64,000 nt of DNA from the NCBI RefSeq assembly GCF_900129005.1, contig NZ_FQUN01000006.1:248001-312000 (forward strand). Reading direction: 5' to 3'. The notes under the pieces were generated by a model, which was given only the letters and a program-made list of their open reading frames with translations, was not told where the DNA came from and made no database searches. Positions 9,289-16,961 of the stretch are shown piece after piece (the stretch's first letter is position 1; every line of letters starts with the position of its first letter). Source of the DNA: Leeuwenhoekiella marinoflava DSM 3653. GTDB lineage: Bacteria; Bacteroidota; Bacteroidia; Flavobacteriales; Flavobacteriaceae. The translations under genes and the position numbers were made by a program.

Positions 9289-9301
9289 GGATGCCTGGGA
9301 G

Positions 9302-9353
9302 TTGACCTACTTTTGGCTTGAATTTGACCTACTTTTGACTTGTTTTTTGACCC
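9302..9353. repeat. Three TTGACC repeats spaced 22 and 23 bases
   Basis: TTGACC begins at 9302, 9324 and 9347. The first two copies extend to TTGACCTACTTTTGRCTTG; the third keeps only the core. The spacing of about two helical turns places the cores on one face of the DNA, as in operator or iteron arrays. They lie about 180 bases upstream of the SDR gene. Confidence 0.6.
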
Positions 9354-9531
9354 GTAATGTGGGAAAGTTTATCGCTTTCTACTGCCTTACTTTCCAAATA
9401 TTAAACGCCTAAGGGTAATATAAACTCAAGCTTAAAATAAAAGTAGATTTAACTATACTTTTCTTAGATATGGAAAAGTAAATGGTTTGCTATTCACCCA
9501 ACTTTGTATTCTAATTTAAATCTAAAGAAAT

Positions 9532-10377
9532 ATGAATACTAAAAAAGTATGGTTTGTTACTGGAGCATCTAAAGGCTTAGGGTTAACACTTACAAAAAAA
9601 TTACTTGCTCAAGGCTTTAGTGTAGCTGCCACTTCAAGATCTAAAATGTCCTTGATTGAAGAAATTGGAGAAGAAAATAAAACATTCTTACCCATCGAAA
9701 TGGATTTGACCGAAAACCAAAAAGTTAAGGACGGCATAGATGCTACAATCAGTCATTTTGGTAGGATTGACGTTCTAGTTAATAATGCCGGGTATAGTCA
9801 AATTGGAACTTTAGAAGAACTTTCTGAAAAGGAAGTAGAGACTAATTTTAATGTTAATGTGTTTGGTTCTCTCAATGTCATTAGAAATGCATCTCCATAT
9901 TTACGTAAGCAACAATCAGGGCATATTTTTAACCTATCGTCTATAGGTGGTTATACCGGAAACTTTGCAGGTTTTGGGATATATTGCTCTACAAAGTTTG
10001 CAGTTGCTGGGTTTACAGAGGCTTTAGCAGAAGAAATGAAGCCATTTGGCGTCAACACCACTTTAGTATATCCCGGTTATTTCAGAACAAATTTTTTATC
10101 AGAAGGCTCGGTTCAGACTCCAGCTAATCCCATTGAAGATTACAAAGCTGCTCGGGAAATGGAACTAGCGCATATCAATGACATCAATGGCAATCAACCC
10201 AACGATCCCGAAAAGGCAGCAGACGTATTTATTGCTTTAAGTCAACAAGAAAATCCACCTGTACATTTTTTTATGGGAGAAGATGCATACCATTACGCAA
10301 ATTTAAAAATTGAAACAATCCAAAAAGCTATGGAAGAAAACCAAGTTTTAGGAAATTCAACAGGTTTTATCAATTAG
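9532..10377 (+). CDS. SDR family oxidoreductase
   Basis: This is a 281-residue classical short-chain dehydrogenase with 'TGASKGLG' at residues 11-18, 'NNAG' near 85, Ser in 'NLSSIGG' and 'YCSTKFA' as the Tyr-x3-Lys motif. The sequence resembles the broad COG0300/17beta-HSD-like group often annotated as SDR of unknown substrate. It is followed after three bases by a small Atu4866-family protein and then an AraC regulator on the same strand; such SDR plus AraC pairs are frequent small detoxification or redox cassettes. The substrate is unknown. Confidence 0.8.
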   Translation: MNTKKVWFVTGASKGLGLTLTKKLLAQGFSVAATSRSKMSLIEEIGEENKTFLPIEMDLTENQKVKDGIDATISHFGRIDVLVNNAGYSQIGTLEELSEKEVETNFNVNVFGSLNVIRNASPYLRKQQSGHIFNLSSIGGYTGNFAGFGIYCSTKFAVAGFTEALAEEMKPFGVNTTLVYPGYFRTNFLSEGSVQTPANPIEDYKAAREMELAHINDINGNQPNDPEKAADVFIALSQQENPPVHFFMGEDAYHYANLKIETIQKAMEENQVLGNSTGFIN

Positions 10378-10380
10378 ATT

Positions 10381-10638
10381 ATGGAACAAGAAACAACAGA
10401 AATATCAAAAGATTACATTGGTATGTGGGTCACCAAAGACGGAAATATACGTCACGAGTTATTACCTAATAATCGATATGACGAAGCAAGAGGCAATAGA
10501 AAAAGTGCTTATCAAGGAGATTATACAATAATTGGAAATCATATTGACTATAAAGATGACACAGGTTTTACAGCTGATGGAGAATTTAAAAACGGAATTC
10601 TTTATCACGCAGGAATGGTTTTTTACAAAGAAAACTAA
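10381..10638 (+). CDS. Atu4866-domain protein
   Basis: This 85-residue cytosolic protein has the pattern 'YIGMWVTKDGNIRHELLPNNRYDEARGN' at its start, then 'YQGDYTIIGNHIDYKDDTGFTADGEF' in the middle; both are typical of the Atu4866/AgaF-like beta-barrel family. The biochemical role of that family is not known to me. It is wedged between an SDR oxidoreductase gene (3 bases upstream) and an AraC regulator (16 bases downstream), and in many bacteria this family travels with SDR oxidoreductases, so it probably acts with the SDR product or substrate. Confidence 0.7.
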   Translation: MEQETTEISKDYIGMWVTKDGNIRHELLPNNRYDEARGNRKSAYQGDYTIIGNHIDYKDDTGFTADGEFKNGILYHAGMVFYKEN

Positions 10639-10654
10639 TCACTAATTTTAAAGA

Positions 10655-11569
10655 ATGAAAACACTATTTCGATTTAAAGCTCTAAGTGAATTTCACAATT
10701 ATAGTAATTTACCCAAACCAGAGCATCCATTAATTAGTCTGGTTGATTATAGTAAAGTGAACTATCCAAAAGATGCAAATGAAATTAAATGGATACAGGA
10801 TTTTTATTCCATTGGGTTAAAGCGAAATGTAAGCGAAAAATTCAATTACGGACAGCAAAATTATGATTTTGACGAAGGTGTACTGTCTTTTGTGGCACCT
10901 CAACAAATCCTGAACATTCAAATAAATCAAAATATAAAAGTAAATGCCTCTGGGTGGTTATTATTGATCCACCCAGATTTTTTATGGAATACAGCCTTAG
11001 CAGCATCTATTAAAAAGTATGATTTCTTTGGTTACGCCGTTAATGAGGCCCTCTTTTTATCAGAAAAAGAAGAAGCCAATTTAGTGGAATTATTTAAAAA
11101 CATTCAAAGAGAATATCAATCTGATATTGATAAATTCAGTCAAAATATAATTATTTCACAGATTGAGCTATTATTGAATTTTGCTGAACGTTATTATGAA
11201 CGACAATTTATTACAAGGAAAATTACCAATCACCAAATCCTCACCAGATTGGAAGAACGCTTAAATCACTATTTCGATAACCCAGCTATTTTAGCCAATG
11301 GAATTCCGACTGTCAATCAAATTGCAAACGATTTAAATCTTTCACCTAATTACTTAAGCAGTGTGCTGAAAGCTAGCAGTGGTCAAAGTACCCAACAACA
11401 CATACATAATAAACTAATTGAGAAGGCAAAAGAAAAATTATCATCTACAGAATTGAGTATAAGTGAGATTGCTTATCAATTAGGGTTTGAATACCCTGCA
11501 TCATTCAGTAAATTATTTAAGAATAAAACCAATAGTTCTCCTATTGAATTTCGACATTCTTTTAATTGA
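10655..11569 (+). CDS. AraC family transcriptional regulator
   Basis: This is a 304-residue protein with an N-terminal cupin-like sensing domain ('FDEGVLSFVAPQQ', 'GWLLLIHPDFLW') and a C-terminal double HTH. The first helix pair is in 'IANDLNLSPNYLSSVLK' and the second in 'ISEIAYQLGFEYPASFSKLF', with the standard 'SPIEFR' end of AraC proteins. It closes the SDR / Atu4866 cassette and probably controls it. The repeats at 9302-9353 are candidate binding sites, but their link to this regulator is inference. Confidence 0.85.
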   Translation: MKTLFRFKALSEFHNYSNLPKPEHPLISLVDYSKVNYPKDANEIKWIQDFYSIGLKRNVSEKFNYGQQNYDFDEGVLSFVAPQQILNIQINQNIKVNASGWLLLIHPDFLWNTALAASIKKYDFFGYAVNEALFLSEKEEANLVELFKNIQREYQSDIDKFSQNIIISQIELLLNFAERYYERQFITRKITNHQILTRLEERLNHYFDNPAILANGIPTVNQIANDLNLSPNYLSSVLKASSGQSTQQHIHNKLIEKAKEKLSSTELSISEIAYQLGFEYPASFSKLFKNKTNSSPIEFRHSFN

Positions 11570-11745
11570 ACAAAACACTACATCTAACACCATTTATCGT
11601 TACAGAAAAGTGAAAAACATTAGTTACAAAAAAAACCTAAACTGTATTGAAAAGCAATTTTAGATATATTTACGATAATTTTACGCACCGAATTGCACAC
11701 ATTTGCCTTGATTTTAGATGATATCAGATGGTATCATAAAAAATG

Positions 11746-11779
11746 AAAAGCCTGTTAATTCATTGATTAACAGGCTTTT
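11746..11779. terminator. Bidirectional intrinsic terminator
   Basis: A 14-base stem AAAAGCCTGTTAAT (11746-11759) pairs with ATTAACAGGCTTTT (11766-11779) around a six-base loop, followed by T on one side and preceded by A on the other. It lies downstream of the minus-strand tRNA-Pro and may also stop transcripts from the AraC side. Confidence 0.8.
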
Positions 11780-11803
11780 TGATATAAACCAAGATTTGGT
11801 TCG

Positions 11804-11878
11804 TCGGGATGAGAGGATTCGAACCTCCGATCTCGCGCCCCCCAGACGCGCACTTTAACCGGACTAAGCTACATCCCG
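11804..11878 (-). tRNA. tRNA-Pro (anticodon GGG)
   Basis: On the minus strand the 75 bases fold as a full cloverleaf. The acceptor stem CGGGATG pairs with CATCCCG next to discriminator A (base 11804). The anticodon stem CGCGT/GCGCG holds the loop CTGGGGG, which gives GGG as anticodon (Pro, CCC/CCU). The T arm has GGAGG-TTCGAAT-CCTCT. CCA is not encoded. It is followed by the terminator at 11746-11779. Confidence 0.93.
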
Positions 11879-12121
11879 AATTTTTTAGGCTGCAAATATA
11901 AATATTTGAGTTAGATACCAAAGACTTTAAATTAGAATAGGACAATTCTTTTTAACGAGTCTTAAAATTAATATTCAAGACTCGTAGAATACCTTTGTAA
12001 TATTTTTAATAAATTAAATTAATCGTTTAACTATTTATAAATTATAACGTTATAGTTTGTTAATTGTATATTTTTTGTACCTTAATAAGAGAAAAATGTT
12101 CAATTCCTCAATCCTTGTATT

Positions 12122-12568
12122 ATGAAACTTTCACTTATTACGTTACTTTTTTTGATCTGTACTTCTTGGAGTACAAATAATCTTGTCCCTAAGCAGGATA
12201 ATGATTTATTAATTAGAGGTACTTGGGAACTGCGTGATTTTTATCATTATGATGAAAATCAAATTACAGATACCGTTTCCACAACAGATGGTTACCGCCA
12301 AATTAAAATGTATACTAAAGATCGTGTTATGTGGACACGTTATGTGCCTAAAGATTCTGTTGAATGGTTTGGTTACGGAAGCTATGTAGCTTCAGAAGAT
12401 CAGCTCATAGAAACGCTGGAGTACGGTTCTGAGAGTATGATGAATGTAATAGATACTCTAAGAATCTTTACGTTTGAACTTCAAATTTCAGAAGATGAAT
12501 ACAGTCAAATTACCGTAGATGAAGAGGGTAACCGTATTTTTTCAGAAAATTATAAGCGTATTGAATAA
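12122..12568 (+). CDS. Small secreted protein, lipocalin-like, unknown function
   Basis: This 148-residue protein has an N-terminal signal peptide (MKLSLITLLFLICTSW). The mature part begins with 'IRGTWELRDFYHYDEN' and continues as short beta strands ('GYRQIKMYTKDRVMWTRY', 'WFGYGSYVASEDQLIETL'), the layout of the Bacteroidetes lipocalin-like / DUF4488-type proteins that open with a 'GTWEL' strand. It is probably periplasmic. It stands alone on the plus strand between tRNA-Pro and the convergent sugar dehydrogenase locus. I do not recognise a specific family with certainty. Confidence 0.65.
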   Translation: MKLSLITLLFLICTSWSTNNLVPKQDNDLLIRGTWELRDFYHYDENQITDTVSTTDGYRQIKMYTKDRVMWTRYVPKDSVEWFGYGSYVASEDQLIETLEYGSESMMNVIDTLRIFTFELQISEDEYSQITVDEEGNRIFSENYKRIE

Positions 12569-12996
12569 TCACTTTTCAATTAGCGCTACTTTCTTTTCAG
12601 TAATTCTTTTTGATGATGTATTGCCCCAAGAGTTTAAGATGTAATTCATAACATCTGCTACTTCATCATCATACAAGCCTAACGGAGTCATTATACTATT
12701 GGAGATGGCTCCGTTTACTTTAGTTCTCCTTTAAGGCCCTATTTGATTGCTTTTATAGCTTTTATTCTGTTTTCTAATAAGAAGTCAGCTTGTGCCAGAG
12801 GAGGAAATGTGCCGGTAGCCATATGGCACTGCATCAAAAGTCTTCCTAGACAACTTGACCACGTTTTATGCTTGCTGTAAGTGAGGTGTCTTGCTGATTG
12901 GTAATATATTCTGTATTGAAATTTCTTACCGGTTTGTTTTCGGTATAAATTACGAGAAATACAATACTGCATGTAATGAAAATTAGATTTTTCAAT
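12569..12996 (-). pseudogene. Decayed c-type cytochrome downstream of the PQQ sugar dehydrogenase
   Basis: On the minus strand a cytochrome c can be read by joining frames. A hydrophobic signal segment (near 'LIFITCSIVFLVIY') is followed by 'SIKRGQVV', a TAG, 'EDF', then 'C-MQCHMATG', which is a CxxCH heme motif interrupted by loss of one base between the Cys and Met codons. It continues 'TFPPLAQADFLLENRIKAIK', a second TAG, then 'GLKGELKVNGAISNSIMTPL' and 'VADVMNYILNSWGN' to the stop at 12569-12571. The sixth ligand Met would be that of 'IMTPL'. Two nonsense codons and one frameshift make it a pseudogene. It starts at the stop of the dehydrogenase gene, so it was once cotranscribed as its electron acceptor. 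Confidence 0.85.
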
Positions 12997-14119
12997 TTTT
13001 GATAAGTTTTACAATTCCTACTCCTTCAACACCTACATAAACAAAACCATCAGGACCTTGAATTACATTGCGTACGCGGCCAATACCATCTAATAGTTTC
13101 TCTCTTTTCACAACTTTATCAGTGTCTAAATAAAGAGCTTCGAGATAAACAAATTTGAGAGAACCTACTAAAATGTTTCCGCTTAACTCAGGGTATTGAT
13201 TTCCTGTCACCCAAGCCATTCCGCTAGGTGCGATAGAAGGAACCCAATAATAGAGAGGATCTTCCATTCCCTCTTTTTTAGTTTGATCTGTAATATCGGT
13301 ACCGCTGTAATTGATACCGTAAGTAATCACAGGCCAGCCATAATTAGCACCTTTTTTAATAATATTAATTTCATCTCCACCACGCGGACCGTGCTCGTGA
13401 ACCCATATTTCTTGAGTTTTAGGATTGATTATCATTCCTTGCGGATTGCGATGCCCGTAGGACCATATAGCCTCTTTGGCATTTGCTTCTCCTACAAAAG
13501 GATTGTCTGTCGGGATGCTTCCATCTCTATTTAAGCGATATACTTTACCGTTATCTCGTGTTATATCTTGTGGATTGACATCTCGTTCTCCTCGTTCACC
13601 TGCAGTAAAGTAAACGTGACCAGAATTGTCAAAAACAATTCGGCTTCCCCAGTGTTGTCCCTTTGTAGTATTTGGGGAAGCTTTATAAAGAACTTCCTGA
13701 TCTGTTAAGCTAGTTTCAGACAGTTTAGCACGCATTAAAGCGGTATTACCACCTTTTTCAGAACCTTGGGTAGAAGAGTAGGTAATGTAAATCCATCCAT
13801 CGTCTGCGTAATCTGGACTTAAGCATATATCTAGCAAACCTCCCTGCCCACGATTATAAACTTCAGGAACTCCTTCAATTTCAGTTTTGATTCCATCTTT
13901 AAAATGAATAAGCTCCCCAGATTTTTCAGTAATTAGCAAACTTCCGTCAGGTAAAAAAGCCATACCCCAAGGATTTATAAGGTCTGGAACAACAACTTCG
14001 TGCGAATAAACTTCAGAAACTGTTATAGGAATATCATTTGCTTTAACTTCTTTAGGATTTTGACCACAAGCCAAAAATGTAGTTAATAAGGTAAAGAATA
14101 CAAGCGTACTAATTTTCAT
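12992..14119 (-). CDS. PQQ-dependent aldose sugar dehydrogenase (YliI/Asd type), lipoprotein
   Basis: This 375-residue beta-propeller of the soluble glucose/sorbosone dehydrogenase family has a lipoprotein signal ending in 'FLACG'. Family motifs are 'NPWGMAFLPDGSLLITEK', 'NRGQGGLLDICLSPDY', 'GQHWGSRIVFDNSGHVYFTAGERG', 'YGHRNPQGM' and 'WVHEHGPRGGDEINI'. These contain the catalytic His, the PQQ-binding Arg residues and the calcium site. It would oxidise aldose sugars in the periplasm and pass electrons to a cytochrome. The partner cytochrome gene directly downstream is broken, so the enzyme must use another acceptor or be idle. The coding frame itself is intact. Confidence 0.85.
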   Translation of the reverse strand: MKISTLVFFTLLTTFLACGQNPKEVKANDIPITVSEVYSHEVVVPDLINPWGMAFLPDGSLLITEKSGELIHFKDGIKTEIEGVPEVYNRGQGGLLDICLSPDYADDGWIYITYSSTQGSEKGGNTALMRAKLSETSLTDQEVLYKASPNTTKGQHWGSRIVFDNSGHVYFTAGERGERDVNPQDITRDNGKVYRLNRDGSIPTDNPFVGEANAKEAIWSYGHRNPQGMIINPKTQEIWVHEHGPRGGDEINIIKKGANYGWPVITYGINYSGTDITDQTKKEGMEDPLYYWVPSIAPSGMAWVTGNQYPELSGNILVGSLKFVYLEALYLDTDKVVKREKLLDGIGRVRNVIQGPDGFVYVGVEGVGIVKLIKN

Positions 14120-14256
14120 ATCAATTTATTTGATTTAAAAATAATCAAAACAAACTTCAATACAATTATTTAACAAAGCTATATCTGTAAATTTGCAATG
14201 TTAATAACGACTTATAATTGTGCTTTGTAAGCTCTTATAAAGTGTTTTTAATAAAG

Positions 14257-14264
14257 TATTTTTG
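14257..14264 (+). promoter_or_regulatory. Possible Bacteroidetes -7 box for trxB
   Basis: TATTTTTG matches the TAnnTTTG -7 element. No convincing -33 TTTG is found at 17-23 bases upstream, so support is partial. It would give a leader of about 85 bases before the trxB ATG. Confidence 0.3.
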
Positions 14265-14354
14265 TATGAATATTTAATGCCTTTTGGTGACTTCTTAATT
14301 TAGATAGAGGTCTTTTTTATTTAAAATTCCACATTGTGGACTAAAATAACTTAT

Positions 14355-15311
14355 ATGTCAGTAGAACGAATTAAATGTCTAATTATAGGATCTGGACCTG
14401 CGGGTTATACCGCTGCAATATATGCTTCGCGTGCAGATTTAAAACCTGTAATGTATACCGGAATGGAGCCCGGAGGACAGTTAACTACAACCACAGAGGT
14501 TGATAACTTTCCCGGTTATCCGGAAGGAATAGATGGACCTACGATGATGGTACAACTGCAGAAACAAGCAGAACGTTTTGGTACCGAAGTGCGCATAGGA
14601 ATGATTACTAAAGTTGAATTTTCTTCTGAAATAGGAGGGATTCATAAAGCGGTTGTAGACAATACCACTGAAATTGAAGCGGAAACCGTAATAATCTCAA
14701 CAGGAGCAACAGCTCGGTATTTAGGCTTACCGAGTGAGCAAAAATTGCGTGGAGGAGGAGTTTCTGCATGTGCGGTTTGTGACGGTTTCTTCTATAAAAA
14801 GCAAAATGTTGCAATCGTAGGTGGTGGAGATACTGCTGCAGAAGAAGCTACCTATCTTGCTAATATTTGTGAGCATGTTACCATGTTAGTACGTAAAGAT
14901 GAGATGCGTGCATCTAAAGCTATGCAACACCGTGTTAACTCTCGTAAGAACATCACAGTTCTATACAATACAGAAGTTGATGAAGTTTTAGGAGAACAGG
15001 TGGTAGAAGGTCTTAGAATGATTAATAGTGAGACTAAAGAAACTTCTGAAATTGAAATAACAGGTTTATTCATTGCTATAGGTCATAAACCTAATACTGA
15101 TATCTTTAAAGGTCAGTTAGAAATGGACGAAACCGGTTATATTTTAACTGAAGCTAAATCTACTAAAACTGCTAAGCCTGGAGTTTTTGCAAGTGGAGAT
15201 GTGCAAGATAAAGAGTATAGACAAGCGATTACCGCTGCTGGATCTGGTTGTATGGCAGCCTTAGATGCAGAACGTTATTTGGCATCAATAGAACAGGAAG
15301 TAGAAGCCTAA
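14355..15311 (+). CDS. trxB: Thioredoxin reductase
   Basis: This FAD/NADPH flavoprotein has the start chosen at the ATG of 'MSVERIKCLIIGSGPAGYTA' (an upstream in-frame TTG would add seven poorly conserved residues). 'GSGPAG' binds FAD, 'GGGDTAAEEA' binds NADPH, the redox pair is 'CAVC' near residue 140 and 'GVFASGDVQD' is the second FAD site. About 318 residues, the usual length of the low-molecular-weight bacterial enzyme. It reduces thioredoxin in the cytosol. It is a single gene closed by a strong hairpin at 15335-15368. Confidence 0.95.
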   Translation: MSVERIKCLIIGSGPAGYTAAIYASRADLKPVMYTGMEPGGQLTTTTEVDNFPGYPEGIDGPTMMVQLQKQAERFGTEVRIGMITKVEFSSEIGGIHKAVVDNTTEIEAETVIISTGATARYLGLPSEQKLRGGGVSACAVCDGFFYKKQNVAIVGGGDTAAEEATYLANICEHVTMLVRKDEMRASKAMQHRVNSRKNITVLYNTEVDEVLGEQVVEGLRMINSETKETSEIEITGLFIAIGHKPNTDIFKGQLEMDETGYILTEAKSTKTAKPGVFASGDVQDKEYRQAITAAGSGCMAALDAERYLASIEQEVEA

Positions 15312-15334
15312 AATTCATTTCAAATAGATTAAAT

Positions 15335-15368
15335 AAAAAATGCTCTCGATAATTTGAGAGCATTTTTT
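15335..15368. terminator. Intrinsic terminator after trxB
   Basis: AAAAAATGCTCTC (15335-15347) pairs with GAGAGCATTTTTT (15356-15368) around an eight-base loop. The A-rich and T-rich flanks let it act for trxB and for the convergent gene at 15395. Confidence 0.85.
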
Positions 15369-15394
15369 ATTTATAATGAAGATTGAGCAAAGAA

Positions 15395-15718
15395 TTAATC
15401 TTCTTCATCATCATCCGATTCTTCAGGAAGATCATCATCCTCTGCAATTTTTTCAGGGATTTCGCTGATTGGTTCTGTTAGATCTTCATCATCATAGTCG
15501 TCTACATCATAATTTTCCATAGAGGTTTCAAGCTTTTTACTCACTTTAACCAGATAAATGGTATCTGCAGTACGAACTTCAACACACTCGATGAGTTCAT
15601 TTTTTGCATTTTTAAAAGATATGATTTGATCATCATCATATCCGTAGGGGTACTTATCAACCAAGAGTGCTAAAATCTCGGGGGTAAGCTTCTTAAAATC
15701 AACAATAACGCGACGCAT
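15395..15718 (-). CDS. Conserved acidic hypothetical protein
   Basis: This 107-residue protein opens with 'MRRVIVDFKKLTPEILALLV' and 'YPYGYDDDQIISFKNA', a compact alpha/beta part, and ends in about 45 residues dominated by Asp and Glu. Similar proteins follow aroB in other Flavobacteriaceae as far as I recall and are sometimes labelled DNA primase without support. No catalytic motif is visible. Probably cytosolic. It is 75 bases downstream of aroB on the same strand and may be cotranscribed. Confidence 0.75.
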   Translation of the reverse strand: MRRVIVDFKKLTPEILALLVDKYPYGYDDDQIISFKNAKNELIECVEVRTADTIYLVKVSKKLETSMENYDVDDYDDEDLTEPISEIPEKIAEDDDLPEESDDDEED

Positions 15719-15793
15719 AAATAATTTTTAATAATTGGTGCAATATGTGGTTAAATGTAAAAAAAAACGATTGGGTTCTGCAATACTAATCTA

Positions 15794-16873
15794 TTATTTA
15801 TTGCTTAATTTTTTATAATAGTCAAAAGCCTTAAAAATCAGTTCGTTTGAAACCTCTTGATTTAATACCGGTTTGCCTATTGCATCAAGGAGCACAAAAT
15901 AGATAAGACCGTGACTATTTTTCTTGTCGTATTTAAGCAATGTAATGATCGCTTCAATATCTTTTTCTTCAAAGTTAATGTATGGATAAAAGCTTAAAAT
16001 AGCTTTAGAAGTCTCATCACAGGTGTCTTTACCTAAAGATCTAAGTTCGGTAGAAAGAAAATTAGCTAACACCATGCCAACAGCAATAGCCTCACCGTGA
16101 AGCAAACGGTTTTTTTCATCACTTTCCATAAAGTAAGACTCTATAGCATGGCCTAAAGTATGTCCGTAATTGAGACTTTTTCTAATATTTTGCTCAAATG
16201 GATCTTCTAAAACAACCTCATTTTTGATAGCGATAGACTGTCTAATTAACTCACCCAGACTTTCAATATTTGAATATTTTGTATCTTTTACAGTATTCCA
16301 ATAGCTTTCAGAATTTATAAGTCCGTGTTTAAGCATTTCAGCATAACCGCTGCGCAATTCTTCTATAGGAAGTGTACCTAGAAAAGTAGTGTCAATTAAA
16401 ACCATCTCAGGATTACTAATGACACCTATTTGATTTTTTAAGGGACCAAGGTCTACACCGGTTTTTCCGCCTACAGAAGCATCTACCATCGCGAGTAGGG
16501 TAGTAGGGATATTTATAAAATCTATTCCTCGTTTAAAACAACAAGCCACAAAACCACCCAAATCTGTAACCACGCCACCACCAAGATTTATTAAGGCACT
16601 TTTGCGATCGGCATTCAATTCAGATAAAACATTCCAAACTCCTTCACAAGTTTCTAAGTTTTTAAACTCTTCACCGGGATCAACCTCAATAATTTCTATA
16701 GTTTGGCTGGTTTCAACATTCTGAAGGAACTGAGCCAAGCAATACTCGTGTGTATTACTATCTACTAAAATAAAAAGTATACTGTAGTTTTTTTCTTTTA
16801 ATAAGACATTCAGATTTTCGTAGCCGTGATTCCCAAAAGCTATTTTGTAATCCTTTGCTTGAATTGCTTGCAT
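15794..16873 (-). CDS. aroB: 3-dehydroquinate synthase
   Basis: This 359-residue enzyme makes 3-dehydroquinate from DAHP in the shikimate pathway, using NAD and a divalent metal. Seen motifs: 'LGGGVVTDLGGFVACCFKRG' (NAD-binding glycine loop), 'IPTTLLAMVDASVGGKTGVD', 'GYAEMLKHGLI' with the metal-binding Glu/His environment, and 'RKSLNYGHTLGHAIE' with the metal His. Length is standard. It is transcribed divergently from the proline dehydrogenase gene, with an 88-base gap between start codons. Confidence 0.93.
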   Translation of the reverse strand: MQAIQAKDYKIAFGNHGYENLNVLLKEKNYSILFILVDSNTHEYCLAQFLQNVETSQTIEIIEVDPGEEFKNLETCEGVWNVLSELNADRKSALINLGGGVVTDLGGFVACCFKRGIDFINIPTTLLAMVDASVGGKTGVDLGPLKNQIGVISNPEMVLIDTTFLGTLPIEELRSGYAEMLKHGLINSESYWNTVKDTKYSNIESLGELIRQSIAIKNEVVLEDPFEQNIRKSLNYGHTLGHAIESYFMESDEKNRLLHGEAIAVGMVLANFLSTELRSLGKDTCDETSKAILSFYPYINFEEKDIEAIITLLKYDKKNSHGLIYFVLLDAIGKPVLNQEVSNELIFKAFDYYKKLSNK

Positions 16874-16961
16874 GTTAAAGTTATTTTGGGCTGTGAAATT
16901 AATATCTTTTTAGGTAATTCCCTTTGTGATTTAATTATATTTGCCGCCTAAATTTTCGAAT

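Larger units (their letters stand above)
8921..9531. other. Gene-poor scar region between fucose operon and SDR cassette
   Basis: This 611-base stretch holds no intact gene. It contains the C-terminal remnant of an HTH-type protein (8990-9149), a doubled TCATACACT (9250-9258 and 9261-9269), a perfect hairpin (9272-9288) and three spaced TTGACC repeats (9302, 9324, 9347). Composition is locally richer in G and C around 9270-9300 than its neighbours. The pattern suggests the leftover of an integrated element. Confidence 0.5.

Noticed and set aside
11760-11945. 61-codon minus-strand open frame
   Set aside because: It runs straight through tRNA-Pro and its terminator.
12739-12972. 77-codon minus-strand open frame
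   Set aside because: It is only the middle part of the cytochrome c pseudogene read partly in the wrong frame; the heme motif is interrupted.
13196-13534. 112-codon plus-strand open frame
   Set aside because: It is antisense to the well-supported PQQ sugar dehydrogenase.
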